From Chloroflexota bacterium (GTDB lineage: Bacteria; Chloroflexota; Dehalococcoidia; Lucifugimonadales; JADFKI01): a stretch of DNA of 32,067 nt. Location: NCBI GenBank assembly GCA_022572805.1, contig JACZVF010000005.1, positions 1 to 32,067 on the forward strand, read 5' to 3'. The stretch's first letter is position 1; each line of letters starts with the position of its first letter. Below are positions 25,861-32,067 of the stretch, piece by piece. The notes beneath the pieces are model-generated. The model was not told where the DNA came from. It saw nothing but the letters and a program-made list of their open reading frames with translations, and searched no databases. Made by a program: the position numbers and the translations under genes.

Positions 25861-26353
25861 CGCGATATGTCCTCCCTTCTTACTTTCCTTGCTTCGCAAC
25901 ATACCTGGGCCGTTTATTCGGGGAGGTGCAGTGCCGCAAGCTCGGATTGCGCCGCTTCCCACATGTTGTCCTAGAGGGCTCGTGATACGCCTCACTGCAT
26001 CGTGGCGCGTATGGTAGACCAGCCCTGGGAAAGAGTCAAGTTCATTCGGTAATATTTCGTCAGGCAATGAGGGCTGGCCTGAGTCGTTAGTTCCTGATGC
26101 CAATAAGCGTGGCGACAATGACGGAGATAGATGAGGGACGGGTCATGATGATGAGTCGGCGAATTTAAGGCTGGTCGCCCCGACCGACAAGTTCTTCGGA
26201 CAACGCGGTCATCATTCGGCGATTAATTAGAGGAACACACCGCTGTTAATCGTGTTGATTCTTGGCGCTCAGGCCGGCTGCTCTGATTGTTGGGGTGGCT
26301 TTAGGGTCCCTGATTTATTTGGTGAAGTAGCCCCATAAACCTTTGGGGCTACT
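25861..26353. other. Intergenic region, about 490 bp
   Basis: Between the binding-protein start and the gene remnant no gene is supported. The region holds the binding-protein leader with its Shine-Dalgarno sequence, a promoter candidate (26011-26039) and the start of the hairpin at 26322-26357. Nothing was recognised in 26040-26320. Confidence 0.6.
26011..26039 (-). promoter_or_regulatory. Promoter candidate of transporter cassette 1
   Basis: On the minus strand TTGACT (26039-26034) and TACCAT (26016-26011) are 17 bp apart, matching five and four of six consensus bases. The predicted leader before the binding-protein ATG is about 145 nt. Confidence 0.5.
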
Positions 26354-26357
26354 TCAC
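26322..26357. terminator. Perfect 14-bp hairpin at the end of the gene remnant
   Basis: GTGAAGTAGCCCCA (26322-26335) pairs exactly with 26344-26357 across an 8-nt loop. The original stop codon of the remnant gene (TGA on the minus strand at 26354-26356) falls inside the hairpin. The plus-strand side is followed by GTATTTTGCGTTT, while the minus-strand tail is A/T-rich but lacks a T-run. Confidence 0.55.
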
Positions 26358-26609
26358 GTATTTTGCGTTTCCTCGTGCTTTAGAACCCTGATCACGCCGA
26401 GCATTAAAAGGGTGAATATTGCCGCCTAAGGCCGCTCCCCTCACAAGGCCGGCAAATTCTGCGATCCCCGGCATTCCTCCCATTATGAATATCGTTCTGC
26501 CGTAAAACATTCCGCCCCATGCGCCTACCAGCGCCCCAAGCACCCCAACTACCAATACGATGAGGATTTGGGTCCTGGAGGAGTCCGGATTGATCCATCC
26601 GAGGCCGCC
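26354..26609 (-). pseudogene. Truncated, frameshifted copy of the small membrane protein gene at 28795-29205
   Basis: Reading from 26609 on the minus strand gives GLGWINPDSSRTQIL, then GALVGAWGGMFYGRTIFIMG and GMPGIAEFAGLVRGAALGGN. These align with the second half of the intact gene at 28795-29205. A TGA codon sits directly before the homologous part (26610-26612), so the first ~60 codons are missing. Near the 3' end there is one extra base after AATATT; in the shifted frame the sequence continues GVIRVLKHE, matching GVIRIWRGG of the intact copy, and stops in the hairpin. It is therefore a decayed paralogue and not a working gene. An internal ATG could give a 68-residue peptide, which seems unlikely to be functional. 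Confidence 0.75.
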
Positions 26610-26648
26610 TCAAATTTTCCGAAACCTATCGTTACGGCCTCGTCGTAG

Positions 26649-26657
26649 TGTTATAAA
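26649..26657 (+). promoter_or_regulatory. Extended -10 promoter candidate for the beta-propeller lipoprotein gene
   Basis: TGT-TATAAA fits an extended -10 (five of six bases plus TGn). The predicted leader is about 38 nt before the ATG at 26702. The -35 region (TCGTTA) is weak. Confidence 0.45.
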
Positions 26658-26701
26658 CTAATGGTTCGAAAAATCTTAACCTTAGGGATCGAGATTGTAA
26701 T

Positions 26702-28606
26702 ATGAGATTACGTCCGAGCGTTTTTGTGGTAGGAATTGTGGCCTTAGCAGTATCGGCATGCGGACAGGGTGTTCCCTCTGATTCGGCACCTTCCGTTATC
26801 CCAAGCCCCATTCTGTCACCGACTGCCTCACCAACGGCGCCTCCTACAACAGTCTCTGTGAATCCGGTCGGCGCCCGCATTATGGGAGCGCCTCCGGAAA
26901 CCGCAACGGACCCTCCCGCGCCGGTAGGTCCGGTAGAAATCCCAACAATTAGAACTTTTGCCGTGGGAGCCCTCCCTTCGGGCATCATATTTGATGGCGA
27001 ATCTATGCTCATTGTCAATCAGGATGACGATAGCATGACGAGACTAAACCTGGATGGGACGGAGAACTGGACCAGGCCGCTCCACACCTATCCGCGTACC
27101 CTGGCTTTCGACGGTCAATCCATATGGGCTGGAACCTACTTCGCCATTCGGAAAATGTCGCCGGAAGCCGAAGTTCAGGGAGTATATGCCGCCGGGAGGC
27201 ATCCAGTAGCAATGGTCTATGGTGGCGGATACATCTGGATTGCCAACGACGAGGACGACACAGTGTCACGTTTTGAGCCTGACGGCAAGGTTATGTCCAT
27301 TCCTGTAGGCTCTAGTCCTGTTGCCCTGGCCTTCGATGGCATCGCGTTATGGGTAGCCAACCAAGGTGATGACACTGTGTCCAAGATTTCAGCGGATGGT
27401 GAGGTTCTGGGCACATATCCAACCGGGGACGCTCCCAAGGGACTCGCAGTTGGTGGAGACCACATTTGGGTAACCAACACATTTGACGCAACGGTATCCA
27501 AGTTAACGTTGGATGGCGATGTCGTGGGGACTTTCACGGTAGGAAGTCTGCCTGCAAGTATAGTATCCGACGGCCAATCGGTCTGGATAGCAAACCGGGA
27601 TGACCGGAGTGTTTCCAGAGTAGGGTTTAACGGGGAAAACCTGGGGACGTTTCACCTGGGTAAGATTCCCGGTGAATTGGCTTACGACGGAGCATCGGTC
27701 TGGGTTACCCACCCTAATCGGGCGGCCGTGTCAAAGCTTAGCCTGGAAGGCGCAACTGCTTCGACATATCGCGTTGGCAACGCCCCTGTGCCCGTTGTAT
27801 TCGATGGTGACTATATATGGGTGGCGAACGCACTTGACGGCACGGTATCCAAGCTGGCATTGGACGGTGAAATCATCGGAACGTTCACAGTCGGAAGCGA
27901 GCCTAACGTGATGGTGTTCGACGGAGAAGCGATCTGGACAGCCAACCGTAATGACGCAACGGTCTCCAAGCTCGGCCTCGATGGAGAAGCCCTGGGTACT
28001 TTTCCTGTGGGTCCAATTCCGGAGGCGATAACCTTTGACGGTTCGAAAATCTGGGTATCTTCCTACGTCGAGAACACAGCAATTGGGATTGGGAAGGACG
28101 GTGAAGTTCTGGACATCATCAATCCAGGCACAGCACCAATTGACCTGTACTTCGACGGAGAATTTCTTTGGGGCGCAAACGCGCACACAGACACCGTGAC
28201 GAAGCTTACCCTGGCGGGTGAAACGGTCGGCGTGTATCCGGTGGGCGACGTACCGATGGCCATCACTGATGATGGGGACAACATCTGGGTAGCGAATTGG
28301 AGAGAAAACACTGTCAGCAAGCTTAGTCAAGACGGAAGAGAGCTCGGACGTTACCCGGCTGGTTTTCTGCCATTCGACTCAGTGCTGGAACGAGCAGGGG
28401 AGCTTCCCTTTGCCCTGTTCTTCGATGGCGAACACATCTGGGTTGCCAACAGCGGCCATGGCACGATCTCCAAGAAGACCAGGGATGGCGAGACTATTGC
28501 AATCTATCCGGTGGGCGTAGGTGCGGCGAGCTTCGCGTATGATGGCGCGTCCATATGGATTTCCAATACCAGCGATGACACGGTGACGAAATTGACCCTG
28601 CCCTAG
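26702..28606 (+). CDS. Lipoprotein with 14 YncE/YVTN-like beta-propeller repeats
   Basis: This 634-residue exported protein begins with a signal peptide ending in LAVSAC (Cys20). A Pro/Thr/Ser-rich linker (about 22-80) follows. From about residue 92 to the end it consists of 14 units of about 39 residues with the pattern FDGxxIWVAN, D-[DA]-TVSKL, LDGExxGTF and VGxxP. This is the YncE/YVTN class of beta-propeller blades with Trp in place of Tyr. Fourteen units would build two seven-bladed propellers; one linker near blade 12 is about 12 residues longer. Such proteins usually bind partners or ligands at the surface and have no catalytic motif here. The gene stands alone on the plus strand between the two transporter cassettes. 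Upstream it abuts a decayed gene copy. Confidence 0.85.
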   Translation: MRLRPSVFVVGIVALAVSACGQGVPSDSAPSVIPSPILSPTASPTAPPTTVSVNPVGARIMGAPPETATDPPAPVGPVEIPTIRTFAVGALPSGIIFDGESMLIVNQDDDSMTRLNLDGTENWTRPLHTYPRTLAFDGQSIWAGTYFAIRKMSPEAEVQGVYAAGRHPVAMVYGGGYIWIANDEDDTVSRFEPDGKVMSIPVGSSPVALAFDGIALWVANQGDDTVSKISADGEVLGTYPTGDAPKGLAVGGDHIWVTNTFDATVSKLTLDGDVVGTFTVGSLPASIVSDGQSVWIANRDDRSVSRVGFNGENLGTFHLGKIPGELAYDGASVWVTHPNRAAVSKLSLEGATASTYRVGNAPVPVVFDGDYIWVANALDGTVSKLALDGEIIGTFTVGSEPNVMVFDGEAIWTANRNDATVSKLGLDGEALGTFPVGPIPEAITFDGSKIWVSSYVENTAIGIGKDGEVLDIINPGTAPIDLYFDGEFLWGANAHTDTVTKLTLAGETVGVYPVGDVPMAITDDGDNIWVANWRENTVSKLSQDGRELGRYPAGFLPFDSVLERAGELPFALFFDGEHIWVANSGHGTISKKTRDGETIAIYPVGVGAASFAYDGASIWISNTSDDTVTKLTLP

Positions 28607-28657
28607 TGCAAAATCAGGAGACTATATCGGCATTCGTAGGGGCCGCGCCAACCTTAG

Positions 28658-28695
28658 TCTCCCCTCTCCAGTTACAGCAGGCAAAGGAGGGGAGA
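28658..28695. repeat. Inverted repeat between convergent genes
   Basis: TCTCCCCTC (28658-28666) pairs with GAGGGGAGA (28687-28695) across a 20-nt loop, in the gap between the propeller gene and the convergent small membrane protein gene. There is no T-run, so a terminator role is uncertain. Confidence 0.4.
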
Positions 28696-28794
28696 AGTCC
28701 AATTTCACTTTGACTCGCAAGTTCGTTGGCGCGGTAACAGCATCTATTCTTGTAAGCATAAAGATTGATGTAAGCAGGGTCTTCTAGCGAATCA

Positions 28795-29205
28795 CTAATC
28801 CCCGCCTCTCCAAATCCTGATAACGCCAACAACAATGGGAGGAATATTGCCACCTATGACCGCTCCTCCTACAAGGCTGCGGAGCTCTGCGATACCCGGC
28901 ATTCCTCCCATGATAAATACAGTGCTGCCGTAAAGCATCCCACCCCACGCGCCCCCTATTGCCCCTAAAATGCCAAGGGTTATTATGAAGAGAATATGTA
29001 ATTTGGGGGAGTCGGGATTGATCCATCCGAGAGCGCCCCCCAGTCCCGCCCCCAACCCGATTGAGAACACTGTGACGGTGGGCGTCAGATGGACAACCAA
29101 CAACCGGGTGATAACGAATACTATGGCTGCCAAGAAAAAGGCGAGGGAGATGCCGAGACCAAACCGCACGACAAGTATCAACCATTTGTCGGTGATCAGA
29201 CGCAT
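28795..29205 (-). CDS. Small glycine-rich membrane protein of unknown function
   Basis: This 136-residue protein was not recognised as a known family. It shows three or four hydrophobic segments: about 8-38 (LILVVRFGLGISLAFFLAAI onward), 42-60, 68-95 (ILFIITLGILGAIGGAWGGM) and 112-130. They are rich in Gly-Gly and Gly-xxx-Gly spacings that favour close helix packing. The motif GALGWINPDS lies between the second and third segments. It starts 30 nt after the DppC-type stop of cassette 2 and may be cotranscribed, though no clear Shine-Dalgarno sequence precedes the ATG. A truncated, frameshifted copy lies at 26354-26609 upstream of cassette 1. Pairing with transporter cassettes suggests, but does not show, an accessory role. 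Confidence 0.7.
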   Translation of the reverse strand: MRLITDKWLILVVRFGLGISLAFFLAAIVFVITRLLVVHLTPTVTVFSIGLGAGLGGALGWINPDSPKLHILFIITLGILGAIGGAWGGMLYGSTVFIMGGMPGIAELRSLVGGAVIGGNIPPIVVGVIRIWRGGD

Positions 29206-29235
29206 CTCAAAAGACGGGAAGTTGGATTATTCCCA

Positions 29236-30135
29236 CTATATCTGCCGCAATCTTGGGTCCAGGCGGTCTCTCAACCAGTCCCCCATAAAGTTGAGAGACA
29301 TGACGACGAGGAATATGGCCGTGCCCGGCATCACGGTGATCCACCAACTCGTCCTGAGGTGGTCCCGACCCTCGGAGATCATAAGTCCCCAGGCAGGCGT
29401 CGGGGCGGGAATACCTGCTCCCAGAAAACTTAGGGTGGCTTCAGTTAGTATCAGACTCCCCACGTTGAGGGTTGCGATGACTACCATGGTGTTGAGAACG
29501 CCCGGCAAGATGTGCTTAACCAAAATGCGTGGTGTGGACGCCCCGGAAACCTTGGCCAAAGCTACGTAATCACGGGTCTTTAAGGTAAGCACCTCGGCCC
29601 GTATGTTGCGCACAAATAAACTCCAGGATACCATTGCCAGCACGCCCATCATGGTGATTACGCTCTGCCCGAATATAATGACCACGACAAGGGCTACTAA
29701 GAGGAAAGGCAAAGCTAGCCAGACGTCCACAATACGGGCAACCACTTCGTCTGCGATGCCGCCGTACCACCCGGCCACCAGGCCTAGTGTGGACCCGATA
29801 AGTATGCCGCTAGCGAGAGCTACTGCAGCTACCATAAGCGAGATTCGGGAACCGTGAATTATACGGCTAAGTATATCGCGCCCCACGTGGTCGGTCCCAA
29901 GGATGAACTTGGCGCTGCCTCCCTCGGTCCACATGGGGCCAACCTGTCTTTCCCGAAGGGACTGCTTCAGCGGGCTATGTGGTGCGACCAGCGGGGCGAA
30001 GATCGCCCCCAACACCAAAACCGACAGGACGAAAATAGGGAAAACAGGCCACCGTCGAATGAAACCAAAGGCGCGGGCAGGCGCGCCGCTCCAGCCTTTA
30101 GGCGCTTGTCCCAAGATTATGCTCGAGTTGGCCAT
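29236..30135 (-). CDS. Oligopeptide-type ABC transporter permease, DppC family (cassette 2)
   Basis: This is a 299-residue inner-membrane permease subunit. The N-terminal helix follows FIRRWPVFPIF. GTDHVGRDILSRIIHGSRIS is the typical DppC core entry; the EAA loop reads ALAKVSGASTPRILVKHILP; the C terminus is LNFMGDWLRDRLDPRLRQI. It resembles the cassette 1 DppC along its length, but the extracytoplasmic loop is shorter and lacks the two Cys residues. AAGGGAT precedes the ATG by about 8 nt. It starts 20 nt after the DppB-type stop. Downstream comes the small membrane protein gene instead of ATPase genes. Confidence 0.93.
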   Translation of the reverse strand: MANSSIILGQAPKGWSGAPARAFGFIRRWPVFPIFVLSVLVLGAIFAPLVAPHSPLKQSLRERQVGPMWTEGGSAKFILGTDHVGRDILSRIIHGSRISLMVAAVALASGILIGSTLGLVAGWYGGIADEVVARIVDVWLALPFLLVALVVVIIFGQSVITMMGVLAMVSWSLFVRNIRAEVLTLKTRDYVALAKVSGASTPRILVKHILPGVLNTMVVIATLNVGSLILTEATLSFLGAGIPAPTPAWGLMISEGRDHLRTSWWITVMPGTAIFLVVMSLNFMGDWLRDRLDPRLRQI

Positions 30136-30155
30136 CTAATATCCCTTGGTTTTGC

Positions 30156-31094
30156 TTATGAATACCGGATTCGCGGGTCTACCCAGGCGTACAACATGTC
30201 GGCCAAGAAGTTTACGACTAAGTAAATCACGCTGAATACCAACACAGCTCCCATAAGCAAAGGAAAGTCGTTGTTGTTAACAGCCTCCAGCAGAGCTACC
30301 CTACCGATTCCTGGCCAGGCAAACACGACCTCGGCCACAACGGCCCCGTTTAACAGGCCTGCCAGAAGAACGAAAGAAAACGTGAGGGGAGGAATTATAG
30401 CATTCTTGAAGGCGTGCTTCCACACCACCACGGAGGACGATACGCCCTTGGCCCGAGCCAGCTTGATGTATTCTGAGTCCAGCACTTCCAGCATTGCGGA
30501 GCGGGTAATACGGAGATATGCCGCAGCCGATGCCCACCCAATAGTGATTGCGGGCAAAATGAAATGCTTGATGCTTATACCGTCCCCTTTGAAGGCGGCC
30601 GGGAGCCACTCAAGCTGCACGGCGAATATAAGAATGAGTACGATTCCCACCGCGAAGGGAGGTATGGACTGTCCGAAAAGCGCGAAGACCCTACCGATAT
30701 AGTCCCATGCAGTGCCCCTCTTCACAGCAGATAATATCCCCAACGGGACTCCAACGATAGTCGCTAAAAGCCAGCCGGCGAAGGCCAATTGAAACGTGGC
30801 GCCAATCTTTTGTCTGATCACTCTGGCTACTGGTTGCTCTGCCAGTAGTGTTCTGCCCATGTCGCCTCTGACTATTTGACCAAGCCAGCGGACGTACTGG
30901 ACCACCAGAGGCTTATCCGTGCCCAGGTGCTTTCGCAGGCCGTCCAGATATTCCTCGGTCGATCCATATCCGGCCGGCTTGGCGTATAACAGCACGGGAT
31001 CTCCCGCCAACCTGGATAGAGAGAACACCACCGCCGTAGCACCAATCATAGATATGAATACGAATACTAATCTTCTGAGTAGGAATTTACCCAT
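30156..31094 (-). CDS. Oligopeptide-type ABC transporter permease, DppB family (cassette 2)
   Basis: This is a 312-residue permease subunit, paralogous to the one at 22867-23787. The opening is FLLRRLVFVFISMIGATAVV, with SRLAGDPVLLY after the first helix. The core has WDYIGRVFALFGQSIPPFAV and the EAA loop LARAKGVSSSVVVWKHAFKN followed by AIIPPLTF. The C terminus is ADMLYAWVDPRIRYS. The EAA loop is nearly identical to that of cassette 1, so both could in principle use the same ATPases. The ATG at 31094 has GGCGGA about 6 nt upstream. The gap to the binding-protein gene holds a perfect 16-bp hairpin. Confidence 0.93.
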   Translation of the reverse strand: MGKFLLRRLVFVFISMIGATAVVFSLSRLAGDPVLLYAKPAGYGSTEEYLDGLRKHLGTDKPLVVQYVRWLGQIVRGDMGRTLLAEQPVARVIRQKIGATFQLAFAGWLLATIVGVPLGILSAVKRGTAWDYIGRVFALFGQSIPPFAVGIVLILIFAVQLEWLPAAFKGDGISIKHFILPAITIGWASAAAYLRITRSAMLEVLDSEYIKLARAKGVSSSVVVWKHAFKNAIIPPLTFSFVLLAGLLNGAVVAEVVFAWPGIGRVALLEAVNNNDFPLLMGAVLVFSVIYLVVNFLADMLYAWVDPRIRYS

Positions 31095-31115
31095 AGAGGT
31101 CCGCCTGCGTTAACC

Positions 31116-31156
31116 AGTACGTGGCCCGGCTGTATTCTGAAGCCGGGCCACGTACT
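31116..31156 (-). terminator. Intercistronic hairpin between binding protein and permease, cassette 2
   Basis: A perfect 16-bp inverted repeat (31116-31131 and 31141-31156, arms AGTACGTGGCCCGGCT) closes a 9-nt loop. No T-run follows on the minus strand, so an mRNA-stabilising or attenuating role is more likely than full termination. It sits in the same place as the hairpin of cassette 1 but differs in sequence. Confidence 0.6.
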
Positions 31157-31189
31157 TACCCTAAGCGTCTGTGTTATCTACTCAGAGCA

Positions 31190-32067
31190 CTACGGCAGTT
31201 CGATGAACTCGAAATCGCCCCACGTCGAGAAGAGAGACTCATTCATAGGCCAATCGGCGATAGAGTTCGTGTTATAGACAACGGGGTTAGGCATATTCAA
31301 TATGCCAAACGTTACGGCCTGGTCGAACATGTAATCGGCCATCACGTTGTTCAGTTCAACCCGCTTTGCCCTGTCCGGCTCGGCGGCTACTTTAAGCCAC
31401 GTCTCGGCAATCAGGGGGACCTCGATGCCCTCTGAGTACCCACCGCGGGTAAGGCTGGTTAATTCCTGCCCTTTGGGCCAGTCCCACGGCCAGGTAGTCT
31501 TACCATCGTCGCCGTCGAACAGGAATGGAAGCGTGGTGGACCGGGCCACAATCGTGGGACGGAAGACGGAGTAGTTGAACTTCTGCACGGTAGTGTCGAT
31601 GCCTATTTCCAACAACATGCCGGATACGGCATCAGCAATCTCCCTGCGTAGACCCTGATAGTCAGCGTTGGCGAAAAGCGGCATCTCGAATCTTATGCCG
31701 TTAGCCCTACGGGGATTGCCGGACTCGTCCAACATCCTTTCGGCCAAGGCCGGGTCGTATTCGTATTCCCACTTGCTCTGCCATTCGGGGGCAGTGGTGC
31801 TGAATATCGATAGGTGAGCGGGGGACCCTAGTCCGCCCAGGAGTTCCTCGTTGAGAAGGTCCCTGTCGATAGCCCTGGCCATCGCGTTGCGCACCAGTTT
31901 CGCTTCTGCGAGGTCGGCAGGGTCTGCCGGGTTGCCTACCCACGGAACATCACGCATATATACAGCCGTGGTATCCAGCGGCTCACCGGTGACGATGTGA
32001 TGGGTCTCCCAGAGGTTACCGGGGAAAACCATTGAATTTATGCCCCGCAGCCCCGTAGTTGCTGTTG
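31190..32067 (-). CDS. Extracellular solute-binding protein, family 5, N-terminal part outside the window (cassette 2)
   Basis: This is the C-terminal ~291 residues of a peptide/nickel-type binding protein. The frame is open through the window edge (GLRGINS precedes the ATG at 32032), so the true start lies to the right. Family features are DVPWVGNPADPADLAEAKLV, the following NAMARAIDRDLLNEELLGG, and APEWQSKWEYEYDPALAERM. These align with IGDPRVDGDPTNLSDETESM, ALLWSIDRELIAETIISG and DPEWKDKWALGYDPDFARSR of the cassette 1 protein. The two proteins are clearly paralogous but diverged, which suggests different ligands. The permease genes of the cassette follow. Confidence 0.9.
   Translation of the reverse strand, partial: TATTGLRGINSMVFPGNLWETHHIVTGEPLDTTAVYMRDVPWVGNPADPADLAEAKLVRNAMARAIDRDLLNEELLGGLGSPAHLSIFSTTAPEWQSKWEYEYDPALAERMLDESGNPRRANGIRFEMPLFANADYQGLRREIADAVSGMLLEIGIDTTVQKFNYSVFRPTIVARSTTLPFLFDGDDGKTTWPWDWPKGQELTSLTRGGYSEGIEVPLIAETWLKVAAEPDRAKRVELNNVMADYMFDQAVTFGILNMPNPVVYNTNSIADWPMNESLFSTWGDFEFIELP

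Noticed and set aside
25547-26017. Plus-strand frame with an Ala-Gly repeat opposite the binding protein
   Set aside because: It is produced by the 15-bp repeat read on the other strand; codon use and context favour the binding protein.
25861-26118. Longer reading of the cassette 1 binding protein
   Set aside because: It would bury a clear lipoprotein signal peptide 86 residues inside the protein and overlaps a promoter candidate and the Shine-Dalgarno region.
26404-26613. Alternative 69-residue frame over the gene remnant
   Set aside because: The frame is offset from the one that aligns with the intact paralogue; its translation is Arg/Gly-rich and lacks the membrane segments.
27731-28330. 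Antisense frame in the propeller gene
   Set aside because: It mirrors the repeat periodicity of the sense gene and matches no protein family.
26702-28606. Regular DNA repeats considered as a CRISPR-like or tandem array
   Set aside because: The ~117-bp periodicity follows the 39-residue protein repeats in a long open frame and the units are too diverged for CRISPR repeats.

Overview
The window looks like a chromosomal segment of an uncultured Chloroflexota bacterium, most likely Dehalococcoidia or SAR202-like. This rests on inference from gene content and protein style, not on a marker gene: a menaquinone/ubiquinone-type methyltransferase, secreted proteins with Thr-Pro or Pro-Ala linkers, several oligopeptide-type transporter genes, and frequent TTG/GTG starts. 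No rRNA, tRNA, CRISPR array, phage module or transposase gene was seen.

Left part (1-7,700): the 3' part of a UbiE/MenG methyltransferase converges on a minus-strand group made of an alpha/beta hydrolase, a YihY/BrkB membrane protein and an HtrA-type lipoprotein protease. Then come a lipoprotein that joins an uninterrupted collagen-like Gly-X-Y tract to a degenerate amidohydrolase-like domain, a strong terminator, and a large convergent gene for a C-terminally anchored surface protein with two BACON-like Ig modules.

Middle (7,900-16,700): a 766-residue protein that aligns by motif with ATP-dependent PEP carboxykinase but has altered active-site loops; a class V aminotransferase; a small coiled-coil protein behind a promoter with an embedded palindrome; FtsH; and, divergent from ftsH, an OmpR-type regulator whose receiver lacks key residues.

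Branched-chain acid block (15,700-21,040, plus strand): a class IV (branched-chain type) aminotransferase, 2-oxoacid dehydrogenase E1 alpha, E1 beta and E2, and LipB. Together these would transaminate branched-chain amino acids, oxidatively decarboxylate the 2-oxoacids to acyl-CoA, and lipoylate the E2. No E3 or LipA gene is present. E1 beta appears to start with AUA. The E1 beta-E2 gap holds one of two inverted copies of a ~144 bp MITE-like element; the other copy lies upstream of the coiled-coil gene.

Right part (21,040-32,067, mainly minus strand): two paralogous transporter cassettes, each ordered substrate-binding protein, DppB-type permease, DppC-type permease, and neither with an ATPase gene in the window. 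Each binding-protein/permease gap holds a perfect 16-bp hairpin. Cassette 1 ends with a second alpha/beta hydrolase, also apparently with an AUA start. Between the cassettes lie a plus-strand lipoprotein with 14 beta-propeller repeats and two copies of a small glycine-rich membrane protein gene, one intact and one truncated and frameshifted. This layout suggests a tandem duplication followed by decay. The second binding protein runs off the right edge.
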